This document shows positions 1 through 6,054 of a stretch of 7,244 nt of DNA, piece after piece. Location: the NCBI GenBank assembly GCA_017547975.1, contig JAFYNU010000174.1:1-7244 (forward strand). Reading direction: 5' to 3'. This DNA comes from Clostridia bacterium (GTDB lineage Bacteria > Bacillota > Clostridia > Oscillospirales > QAMX01). The translations under genes were made by a program, and so were the position numbers. The notes under the pieces are model-generated. The model did no database searches and was not told the origin of the DNA. It saw only the letters and a program-made list of their open reading frames with translations. The stretch's first letter is position 1; each line of letters starts with the position of its first letter.

Positions 1-352
1 CCGCATAGGCCTTCGCGGTATTGCCGATATCGTTGCGTTTAGCATCCTCAATCACCACAAGGCCCCTGGATTTTGCGTAAGCCACCGTTTTTTCAAAGGC
101 CGTCACTCCACAAGAGCCATACTTTTCGTAGAATGCCATTTGCGGCTTCACCGCAGGCACCAGGTCAGCAATGGTGTCGATCACGTCCCGGTTGAAGGTG
201 GTGATCACTTCCGCCACCGCCGCCCGGGGATCTTCGCTTTGCCACCCCGCCTTGTAACAAGCAGGAATTTTCCCAATATCCGGGTCAAGCCCCACCACGG
301 TGGGATTTTTTGTGCGGATAATACTTTCAATCAGCCGATCCACTATCTTCAT
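1..352 (-). CDS. pyrF: Orotidine 5'-phosphate decarboxylase, type 2 (PyrF), C-terminus cut by window edge
   Basis: This gene encodes the N-terminal 117 residues of OMP decarboxylase, the cytoplasmic enzyme that converts orotidine 5'-phosphate to UMP in the last step of de novo pyrimidine synthesis. I translated the reverse complement by hand. It shows GLDPD (residues 21-25), the VKPQMAFYE block (68-76, with Lys69) and the catalytic DAKRNDIG block (103-110, with Asp103, Lys105 and Asp108). The long segment before VKPQ and the MAFYEKYG wording fit the roughly 270-310-residue type 2 branch rather than the shorter E. coli type. The ATG at 350-352 is preceded by GGGGAG (361-366) with 8 nt spacing, and this site lies inside the last codons of the upstream gene, which stops only 3 nt away. 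Translational coupling and co-transcription with the HTH/PyrE-like gene are therefore likely. The remaining C-terminal part lies beyond position 1. Confidence 0.93.
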   Translation of the reverse strand, partial: MKIVDRLIESIIRTKNPTVVGLDPDIGKIPACYKAGWQSEDPRAAVAEVITTFNRDVIDTIADLVPAVKPQMAFYEKYGSCGVTAFEKTVAYAKSRGLVVIEDAKRNDIGNTAKAYA

Positions 353-355
353 ATC

Positions 356-1171
356 TCATTCTCCCCTGTAACAAATCAGGTAGTTCTTCATTTTTTCATC
401 GTATTCCCCCGCCGAAATGACACCGTTTTCCATGACTCTGACTATATCCTCAGTACTGACGATGGGGTGGATCTTCACTCCATACCGTCCTTCAATTTCG
501 TGCCTGGCGGAAAGGGGCGAGTGTTCGGATCGTTCCATACGGTCTACGCACACCACCACATTGGAGGGAAACTTTTTCATTTTGTTCTGCATTCGCTCCA
601 ATGCGGAAGTAATCGATGCCCCTGAGGTCAGGGTATTGGTAATCAAGGCAATCTCACCCGGTTCGTTTTCGGCATTTTTATCCCCATAGGCCAGATCCAG
701 ACCGTATTTGGTGAAGAGGGTTATACTCGTTGCCACTACCAGAGGCGTATCCTTGTGATCCTTTCCCACCAGGCAGCGGGCTTCGATGCCCTGATCCCGG
801 ATACACTCGGCATAAAATTCCCCAAGCTTTGCCACCTGGCTTCCGGTCAGGTTATATCCGCTATGAATGTGATAGGGGGATATCCTTCCGCTTTTCAAAG
901 CGAATTCTCCGAACCGGAGCATGCCGTTATTGGCCATAAAGCGAATGAAGCGTTCCTTGTAGCTGAGGGCATCCAGACGATAATTAAAAAGCTCGTCCAT
1001 GGTGATTCCAAAATGGCGTGCGATCACCGGAAGAATGGAAATATCCGGGGATGACAGATGGGTTTCCCACTTACTCACCGATTGGGCCGAAACCGACAGA
1101 GCCTCCGCCAGCTGTGTCTGAGTAATCCCCTTATTCTTCCGCAATACCCGTATTTTATCTCCAATCAACAT
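356..1171 (-). CDS. XRE-type HTH fused to a degenerate orotate phosphoribosyltransferase-like (PyrE-like) domain
   Basis: The protein has 271 residues in two parts. Residues 1-62 form a canonical XRE/Cro-type helix-turn-helix (KIRVLRKNKGITQTQLAEAL, then SVSKWE), so DNA binding is expected. Residues 71-271 align with PyrE along their whole length: FGEFALKSGRISPY (88-100), GEFYAECIRDQGIE (117-130), DRMER (210-214) and the C-terminal SAxxEIEGRYGVKI region. The Lys of the enzyme's AYKG motif is kept (Lys140). However, the flexible catalytic loop RKExKDHG is absent, replaced by a shorter DKNAENEP (164-171), and the PRPP motif VDDVITAG reads ITNTLTSG (177-184), so both acidic residues are lost. Transferase activity is therefore doubtful, and I infer a ligand-responsive regulator, perhaps sensing PRPP, orotate or a nucleotide, comparable in logic to Bacillus PurR. 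The ATG follows GGAGGTGA (1174-1181). It sits 28 nt after the kinase gene and 3 nt before pyrF. Some annotations may simply call it orotate phosphoribosyltransferase. Confidence 0.88.
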   Translation of the reverse strand: MLIGDKIRVLRKNKGITQTQLAEALSVSAQSVSKWETHLSSPDISILPVIARHFGITMDELFNYRLDALSYKERFIRFMANNGMLRFGEFALKSGRISPYHIHSGYNLTGSQVAKLGEFYAECIRDQGIEARCLVGKDHKDTPLVVATSITLFTKYGLDLAYGDKNAENEPGEIALITNTLTSGASITSALERMQNKMKKFPSNVVVCVDRMERSEHSPLSARHEIEGRYGVKIHPIVSTEDIVRVMENGVISAGEYDEKMKNYLICYRGE

Positions 1172-1199
1172 AATCTCACCTCCGTTTTGACACCATATA

Positions 1200-2231
1200 T
1201 CAAAGCGTGTTCAGCAGTGCATTCGAAATTGCCTCTGCCTTTTCCTCAACTTCACGACACATCTTTGTGCGCCAAAAAGCAAACTGCAGCAATTCTTCTT
1301 TATTCTCCAAATTGGCATTCAGATATTGTGGATAACCGTACTTGCTTCGAGCAAGTTGGAACAAATACACATACGGCATGGCAATCATATCTGTTTTTGT
1401 GAGCGGAGAATATGCTATATACTCCCTGACATATTCACAAAAAGCCGCAACATCGATTATTGTATTGCTCCTGCAGGAACTCGAAGATTGTACATAAGAC
1501 CTCATGAGTTCCCAGGTAGCAGGCAAACAAGCGGCAGAGGAAAAATCAATAACCGCTTTGATTTTGTCCCCATCAAAGATGATTTGACACCCTTGATAGT
1601 CACCATGTGTCGAGCAATATGTAATACCCTCATAGTATTTCCTATATTCTCCGCATCGGTCTGCTAACCGTTTTTTGTATTCCAAATCATCAATGATTTG
1701 CTTCGTATTCTTGTCATCCATTTTTCCCTTTGCAATTTGAATCAGGGAATCATATTGTGACACCAGGTCATCCGCAGAAAAAGATTCCAGCCACTTATCT
1801 GACATATCCACAGGCAATGGATAATTTTTGAGCGCTCTATGGAGTTTCCCGAGCATTCCCCCAACCGAAGAAAGCAAATGAGGCGGTAAGTTATCATAGT
1901 CGTATGCCTCACCCTCAACGAATTCTTCCAGACAAATCATGTGGTTCTGATAATTCAATACAAATTCGTCGTGATCGGTCTTATAGAACCTTGTAGCAGG
2001 CACGTTTGTGGAGGATAGATACTCCACGAGTTTTGCTTCCTGCACAATTTGTTTCTCTGAAAAGGAGCTTTGAAACTCTTTCAGGAAGTAATCTTTTTCA
2101 CCATCATATACCCGGAAGCAATTGGCGCTCCCCAGTTTCAATTTTTTCATGGATACCGGAGCTATTCCATAATGCTTTGACAGCAATTCCGAGACGATTC
2201 TTTCATCCAAAACCGTTTTTTCAAGTGCCAT
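1200..2231 (-). CDS. APH/choline-kinase-fold phosphotransferase
   Basis: This is a 343-residue protein of the aminoglycoside phosphotransferase/choline kinase/homoserine kinase II fold, which transfers the ATP gamma-phosphate to a small-molecule hydroxyl. Visible landmarks are a nucleotide loop-like stretch KLGSANCFRVY (32-42), YFLKEF with the presumed ATP-binding Lys51, a candidate pairing Glu65 (QIVQEAK), the linker LEEFVEGEAY (101-110), the catalytic loop HGDYQGCQ (209-216, with Asp211 as base) and the metal-binding VIDF (227-230, Asp229). In most family members the loop ends in Asn (HGDxxxxN), but here it is Gln216. No signal peptide or membrane segment is seen. The ATG has a GGGGG-type ribosome site (2241-2245) and its own promoter upstream. 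The gene is markedly more AT-rich than the nag operon (20 of 60 G/C at 1681-1740 against 42 of 60 at 2581-2640), which hints at separate ancestry. The substrate cannot be read from the sequence. Placement before a PyrE-like protein and pyrF makes a nucleoside or sugar substrate possible, and I see no specific support for antibiotic resistance. Confidence 0.82.
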   Translation of the reverse strand: MALEKTVLDERIVSELLSKHYGIAPVSMKKLKLGSANCFRVYDGEKDYFLKEFQSSFSEKQIVQEAKLVEYLSSTNVPATRFYKTDHDEFVLNYQNHMICLEEFVEGEAYDYDNLPPHLLSSVGGMLGKLHRALKNYPLPVDMSDKWLESFSADDLVSQYDSLIQIAKGKMDDKNTKQIIDDLEYKKRLADRCGEYRKYYEGITYCSTHGDYQGCQIIFDGDKIKAVIDFSSAACLPATWELMRSYVQSSSSCRSNTIIDVAAFCEYVREYIAYSPLTKTDMIAMPYVYLFQLARSKYGYPQYLNANLENKEELLQFAFWRTKMCREVEEKAEAISNALLNTL

Positions 2232-2287
2232 CGGTCAATTCCCCCTTTATCCATCATCAAACAATTGCTCTGCATTCGTTGCATACC

Positions 2288-2317
2288 ATTATACTCCGTA
2301 GGCGGAACATATTGCAA
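2288..2317 (-). promoter_or_regulatory. Sigma-A-type promoter for the kinase-HTH/PyrE-like-pyrF unit
   Basis: Read on the minus strand, TTGCAA (2312-2317) is followed after 18 bp by a perfect TATAAT (2288-2293). It lies about 57 nt upstream of the kinase ATG and just downstream of the terminator of the preceding operon, so a start near 2281 and a leader of about 50 nt are expected. The spacer contains TCCG-N4-CGGA, a short inverted repeat that could be an operator, but it is too short to assert. The leader is too short for a typical riboswitch. Confidence 0.75.
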
Positions 2318-2353
2318 CATCGCAGTTGGAGAGTTTTTCGCAACCAATATGCG

Positions 2354-2386
2354 AAAAAGCCACAGCGGACTATCCGCTGTGGCTTT
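2354..2386 (-). terminator. Rho-independent terminator of the nag operon
   Basis: A perfect 14-bp stem (2356-2369 paired with 2373-2386) closes on a 3-nt loop. Read on the minus strand the stem is followed by a run of T (2354-2358) and then CG. It begins about 20 nt after the nagA stop codon, the expected position for ending the five-gene transcript. The opposite reading direction has only an interrupted T-rich stretch (2387-2399), and no plus-strand gene would need it. Confidence 0.88.
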
Positions 2387-2405
2387 GCTTCTGTTTTTAC
2401 TTCAT

Positions 2406-3551
2406 TCAAACCAATTTCCCCGCCACAAGCACGGCCTGCACGGCAAAATTGTCGTCCATGACCACCAGGTCGGCGTCGTAGCCCGGGGTGATCTGACCCT
2501 TGGAAAGGTCAAGGATCTTAGCAGGGATGCGGGTGAGCATTTCCACCGCATCGAAAAGGGAGAAGCCGGCTTCCCGTACCATGACCTCCACCAACCGGTC
2601 GGCGGTGGCAACGCTGCCGGCAAAGGCAGAGCGGTCCCGGAGCTTGCAGACCCCATCCTCCACAATAAACTCGGTGGCACCCATGACCCCCTCGGTCACG
2701 TCGGTACCGGCGATGGCCAGGCTGTCGGTGATCAAAGCCACCCGCTCCTTCCCCTTGAGCTTGACGATCAGCCGCAGAAGGTCGGCGGGCAGGTGCTTGC
2801 CGTCGGCAATGATTTCCACGAAAAGCTCATCCCGCAGGTAGGCGCTTTCGATGACCCCCAGGCTCCGGAATCCGTGATCCCGGGTAATGGTGGAGGTGCA
2901 GGAGTAAAGGTGGGTGATCAGGCTACAGCCATTTTCGATGGCGGTTACCATATCGGGGTATTTGGCATCGGTGTGACCCGCAGAAACCAGAACCCCTTTT
3001 TCCGAAAGGTAGCGGGCAAAGGCTCCATCCGGGTCGTTTTCGGGGGCATAGGTCCAGCGGGCGATGTATTTACCAAACTCTTCCATAAGAGCCCCATATT
3101 CCTCTTCCTTGGGTTCGGTGATAAAGTCGGGGCACTGGGCACCGCACTGGGCCGCCGACAGGTAGGGTCCCTCCATGTGGGCACCCAGAATATTCCCCAG
3201 GGCTTCCCCGCTGTCCATTACCTCGGCAATATCTGCCACGGCTTTTCGCATGGCGTCGAAGGGGGCCGCTGAAATGGTGGGCAGGATGGTGGTGGTGCCG
3301 TGGCGCAGGTGGAAATTGCACCCCGCAAGCACCTCCGCCGGGGAGGAATGAAGGAAATCGTGTCCCCCCGCCCCATGGGTGTGCATATCGATAAAGCCGG
3401 GAAGCAGAGCCCTCCCGATGTAATCCAGGTCGGCCTTTCCCTTGTCGGAAGTCACCGAAATGATCTTACCATCTTCCACCGTGACCACACCGTCTATCCA
3501 ACCATCGGGGGTCAGGATGCGATCAGAGCGGATTCGAAGCAGTTCACTCAT
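2406..3551 (-). CDS. nagA: N-acetylglucosamine-6-phosphate deacetylase (NagA)
   Basis: This 381-residue metal-dependent amidohydrolase, a normal NagA length, removes the acetyl group from N-acetyl-amino-sugar 6-phosphates in the cytoplasm, giving GlcN-6-P plus acetate. Landmarks in order are GFIDMHTHG (52-60, His57 and His59, the HxH metal pair that Bacillus NagA has and E. coli lacks), HMEGPYLS (125-132, Glu127), SAGHTDA (190-196, His193), ITHLY (212-216, His214), IADGKH (248-253) and LITDS (273-277, catalytic Asp276). The C-terminus GYDADLVVMDD (358-367) is the usual amidohydrolase ending. The stretch after THLY reads SCTST where NagA proteins commonly have an NAM-like sequence, in the substrate-phosphate region, so the substrate may be modified. 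The start codon overlaps the nagB stop as ATGA (3548-3551) with only a weak ribosome site, so translation is probably coupled to nagB. The gene is last in its operon. Confidence 0.94.
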   Translation of the reverse strand: MSELLRIRSDRILTPDGWIDGVVTVEDGKIISVTSDKGKADLDYIGRALLPGFIDMHTHGAGGHDFLHSSPAEVLAGCNFHLRHGTTTILPTISAAPFDAMRKAVADIAEVMDSGEALGNILGAHMEGPYLSAAQCGAQCPDFITEPKEEEYGALMEEFGKYIARWTYAPENDPDGAFARYLSEKGVLVSAGHTDAKYPDMVTAIENGCSLITHLYSCTSTITRDHGFRSLGVIESAYLRDELFVEIIADGKHLPADLLRLIVKLKGKERVALITDSLAIAGTDVTEGVMGATEFIVEDGVCKLRDRSAFAGSVATADRLVEVMVREAGFSLFDAVEMLTRIPAKILDLSKGQITPGYDADLVVMDDNFAVQAVLVAGKLV

Positions 3552-4306
3552 AATTTTGCCGCACTTTCCGGATCCAGGTAGAGCTTAGCCCCTTCCCGGG
3601 TCCTGAGGATGGTGGCGGGGCAATGCTCACCGATTTCACCCCGGAGGGTGTCATGCACGGCGTTGGCCTTGGTGGCGGCGGGCACGATACAGAAAAGGGC
3701 CGGAGCCCGCACCAGGGCAGGAACGGTGATGGTCAGGGCGTGGGTGGGCACGTCATCCAGCGTGGCAAAGCAGCCGTCGTTCACCTGCTGATTGCGGCAC
3801 ATGTCGTCCAGTTCCACAAGCTTCAGGTCGCAGGGATCGTTGAAATCCGCAACCCCCGGATCGTTGAAGGCGATGTGGCCGTTTTCACCGATGCCCAACA
3901 CCACGATATCGGTGGGGTACTCCTTGAGCAGGGCGGCGTAGCGGTCACACTCTGCCTGGGGATCGGCGGCTTCGCAGTCGATGTAATATACCGCCCGGAA
4001 ATTCACCTTGCCGAAAATGTGCTCCCGCAGGAAGTTCCCGAAGCCCTGGGGGGCATCCTTGGAAAGTCCCACGTACTCGTCCATGTGGAAGGCCTGCACC
4101 CGGCTCCAATCAATGGTGGGATCCTCCACCAGAGCCTTGTGCACGTCCCGCTGGGAGGGAGCCGCGGCAAAAATCATGTTGATGTGTTCCTTGGTTTCCA
4201 GGAGCTCCTTGATTTTTGCGGCAATATCCCTTGCCGCCGCCTCCCCCATGAGGGTTCGGTTATCAAACACCATGGCGGTGAGAGTATCTTTTTGGATGGT
4301 TTTCAC
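3548..4306 (-). CDS. nagB: NagB-family glucosamine-6-phosphate deaminase (divergent clade)
   Basis: This is a 252-residue member of the glucosamine-6-phosphate isomerase/6-phosphogluconolactonase fold. The expected reaction is GlcN-6-P to fructose-6-P plus ammonia, following NagA. AFHMDEYVGL (72-81) contains the Asp corresponding to the E. coli catalytic base Asp72, and GIGENGHIAFNDP (138-150) is the second active-site loop with His144. Compared with E. coli GVGNDGHIAFNEP, the acidic residues of the Asp141-His143-Glu148 triad read Asn142 and Asp149, and the N-terminal sugar-phosphate loop (usually TGSTP-like) reads FAAAPSQRDV (46-55). These features mark a separate subfamily, which I recall from Clostridia and Bacteroidetes. 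The start is GTG (4304-4306), backed by AAGGAG (4315-4320) at 8 nt. The gene follows the TIM-barrel gene after 17 nt and overlaps nagA by 4 nt. The deaminase family is firm, while the exact sugar is less certain. Confidence 0.87.
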   Translation of the reverse strand: MKTIQKDTLTAMVFDNRTLMGEAAARDIAAKIKELLETKEHINMIFAAAPSQRDVHKALVEDPTIDWSRVQAFHMDEYVGLSKDAPQGFGNFLREHIFGKVNFRAVYYIDCEAADPQAECDRYAALLKEYPTDIVVLGIGENGHIAFNDPGVADFNDPCDLKLVELDDMCRNQQVNDGCFATLDDVPTHALTITVPALVRAPALFCIVPAATKANAVHDTLRGEIGEHCPATILRTREGAKLYLDPESAAKL

Positions 4307-4323
4307 TTGGTTTTCTCCTTTTT

Positions 4324-5172
4324 TCAGAGTTTTGCCAGAATGTCCTTCAAATCCGCCGCCGCTCTGCGGAATGCGGTTTCCTTATCCGGGAAACGGTAGG
4401 GATTTTCGAATTTCTTACCCACCAGGCTATTGAGACCCGAGAAGGTCTCCAGATGGGGTTCCAGGCTGACGAAGGTGTCCTCCTTCATCCTGCTTTTGTA
4501 AGCCCCCAGAATTTCGGGAATACGCGCTTCCCCGCACCCCGGGGGAACAATAGCCCCGGCGGCCAGGGCATCCTTGATGTGGAAATAGGCAATATGGGGC
4601 GCCAGCCTTTCGAAGGCGGGCAGGGGATCCACACCCCCAAGGACGAAGTTGCCCATGTCGAAGACGCACTTCACCCGACCTCCAAATGCTTCCAGAAGGT
4701 CCAGGCAGGCCCCGTCGGTCTCCCCGTAAATATTGGCTTCGTTTTCGTGGCACAGGGTCAGGCCGTAGCTTGCCGCAAGCTCCGCAAGTCTTCCCACCCG
4801 ATCCAGTACGGTTCCCCGCTCTTTGGCGATTTCCTGCCCTTCTCCGGGATAAAAGCTGAAGAAGCGCACAAATTTCGTTTCAAAAAGGTTCGCAGTTTCA
4901 AACACCCGTCTGGCCTTTTCCAGGTGGGCAGTGATGTCGTCATCCAGGGTGATTTTCCCCAGAGGGGACCCCATGGAGGACACCCGGATGCCAAACTGGT
5001 CAAGCAAATTTTTGGCTCCCTTTGCCTGGGCGTGGGACAGGTCGGCCACGTTGATCTTATCCAGAAAACGGGGCTCGATCCAGCCGATTTCCAAATCGTC
5101 CAGGGCTTCCAGCTGCCCGATAAAACTATCCGCATATTCGTCGGCAAATGCCGAAAGAATCAGTTCGCTCAT
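4324..5172 (-). CDS. Sugar phosphate isomerase/epimerase-like TIM barrel (xylose isomerase-like, AP_endonuc_2 family)
   Basis: The protein has 282 residues with the pattern of the xylose-isomerase-like TIM barrel superfamily, which includes hydroxypyruvate isomerase, ketose 3-epimerases, inosose dehydratase and 3-keto-glycoside lyases. Candidate metal ligands fall at the usual strand ends: LTLCHENE (138-145, Glu143), CVFDMGNF (169-176, Asp172), IAYFHIKD (194-201, His198) and FVSLEPH (234-240, Glu238). The GAIVPPGCGEARIP segment (206-219) matches the family's G-x-G loop preceding the last ligand. The N-terminus SAFADEYADSF begins directly at barrel strand 1, with no signal peptide. The ATG overlaps the stop of the upstream oxidoreductase gene as ATGA (5169-5172), with GGAG at 5184-5187. 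The pairing with Gfo/Idh/MocA proteins is a recurring arrangement in inositol and unusual-sugar pathways. Its reaction on an amino-sugar or keto-sugar intermediate is inferred, and the specific substrate is unknown. Confidence 0.85.
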   Translation of the reverse strand: MSELILSAFADEYADSFIGQLEALDDLEIGWIEPRFLDKINVADLSHAQAKGAKNLLDQFGIRVSSMGSPLGKITLDDDITAHLEKARRVFETANLFETKFVRFFSFYPGEGQEIAKERGTVLDRVGRLAELAASYGLTLCHENEANIYGETDGACLDLLEAFGGRVKCVFDMGNFVLGGVDPLPAFERLAPHIAYFHIKDALAAGAIVPPGCGEARIPEILGAYKSRMKEDTFVSLEPHLETFSGLNSLVGKKFENPYRFPDKETAFRRAAADLKDILAKL

Positions 5173-6044
5173 TTTACATCATACTCCGTGAGTTTTTCGG
5201 TTTTTCCCGACTCCAGGCTCCGGCAGATGGCGTTCATGGCAAACACCGGGGCGATGAAATCCACGTAGGTCACCTTCTGCTCACCACCCAGGAGCAGATC
5301 GTAGAAGGCTTCGAATTCCAGCCGGAAGCAGGGGGATGCACCGGTAACGTCCAGGATTTCCCCATGAACCCCCTCCGAGGATTGACGCTCTGCGAAATAG
5401 GTATAATTTCCATCCACGTAAAGGCCGGTGACGTCGAAATCGGCGTAGTGGAATATAGCGGTGATCTTTTCCCCCTTCCGGAAGGCGGTCACACGTTCCG
5501 GGTGCCAGCCGTAGATCTCCATCAGGATATCCACCAGGTGCTCGGCATAGAAGTAGAAATCGCCGTATTCGTTTTTGAGGGAGATGGGAGCCCGGACAAA
5601 GCCGCCCACGGTTTTGCCGCCGACGTTCGCTTCGTGTTCGGCCTTCAGGGTCTCCACCTCGGCAATATGCCGGCAGGAGGAGCCGCCGGTGACCTTGACA
5701 CCCGCCGCCTTCATGGCCTCCATCATGGCAACCGCTTCGGCTTCCTTGACGGTGACCGGCTTGTCCATGAACATGGGCACACCGGAGGGGATGTAGGGGG
5801 CGGCGTATTTCAGGTGATTGTCCCCGTGACGGGCGGTCACCATGACCCCATCCACCTGGCCAACCGCCTGGTCAAAGGAATCCATCACCGCCACGCCAAA
5901 GGTTGCGTTGAGCTTTTCGGCGGCGGCACGGTCGTCGCTATAAACCCCGACCACTTCAATTTCCGGATAATTCCCGGTCCGGATCAAATTCAAAAACGTA
6001 TCCGCATGGGAGTTTTCGCATCCCAAAATTACGACTTTTTTCAT
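5169..6044 (-). CDS. Gfo/Idh/MocA family oxidoreductase with atypical nucleotide loop
   Basis: The protein has 291 residues, shorter than the usual 330-380. An N-terminal Rossmann-like half starts VVILGCENSHADTF (4-17), with acidic residues after strand 2 (VYSDD, 34-38), a VDGVMVTARHGDNH block (64-77) and MDKP (93-96), the family's E/DKP motif carrying the catalytic Lys95. The C-terminal half includes YFYAEHLVDIL (164-174), with candidate active-site His169. The dinucleotide loop reads GCENSHA instead of GxGxxG/A, so NAD(P) binding may be altered. An upstream in-frame ATG at 6107 would add 21 residues lying inside the preceding gene. I chose the ATG at 6042-6044 because GAGGTG (6051-6056) precedes it by 6 nt and the protein then starts cleanly at strand 1. 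The gene sits 10 nt after the first oxidoreductase gene. It is probably a dehydrogenase or a partner subunit acting on a sugar, with the substrate unknown. Confidence 0.87.
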   Translation of the reverse strand: MKKVVILGCENSHADTFLNLIRTGNYPEIEVVGVYSDDRAAAEKLNATFGVAVMDSFDQAVGQVDGVMVTARHGDNHLKYAAPYIPSGVPMFMDKPVTVKEAEAVAMMEAMKAAGVKVTGGSSCRHIAEVETLKAEHEANVGGKTVGGFVRAPISLKNEYGDFYFYAEHLVDILMEIYGWHPERVTAFRKGEKITAIFHYADFDVTGLYVDGNYTYFAERQSSEGVHGEILDVTGASPCFRLEFEAFYDLLLGGEQKVTYVDFIAPVFAMNAICRSLESGKTEKLTEYDVK

Positions 6045-6054
6045 GGGTTTCACC

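Noticed and set aside
2232..2287. Possible riboswitch or attenuator in the leader of the kinase-pyrF unit
   Set aside because: The leader is only about 50 nt, and I see no strong hairpin or terminator-antiterminator pair in it.
2162..2347. 61-codon minus-strand frame overlapping the kinase start
   Set aside because: It starts upstream of the promoter's -35 box, runs through the promoter and leader, and ends out of frame inside the kinase gene. It has no ribosome site and no recognisable product.
2265..3272. Long plus-strand open frame (335 codons) opposite nagA and the intergenic region
   Set aside because: It is antisense to a clear NagA with all catalytic motifs, crosses the terminator hairpin, and its translation shows no recognisable domain. 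G+C-rich genes often leave such open complementary frames.
3623..5268. Plus-strand open frames opposite nagB and the TIM-barrel gene
   Set aside because: They are antisense shadows of motif-bearing genes, with no ribosome site or family signature of their own.
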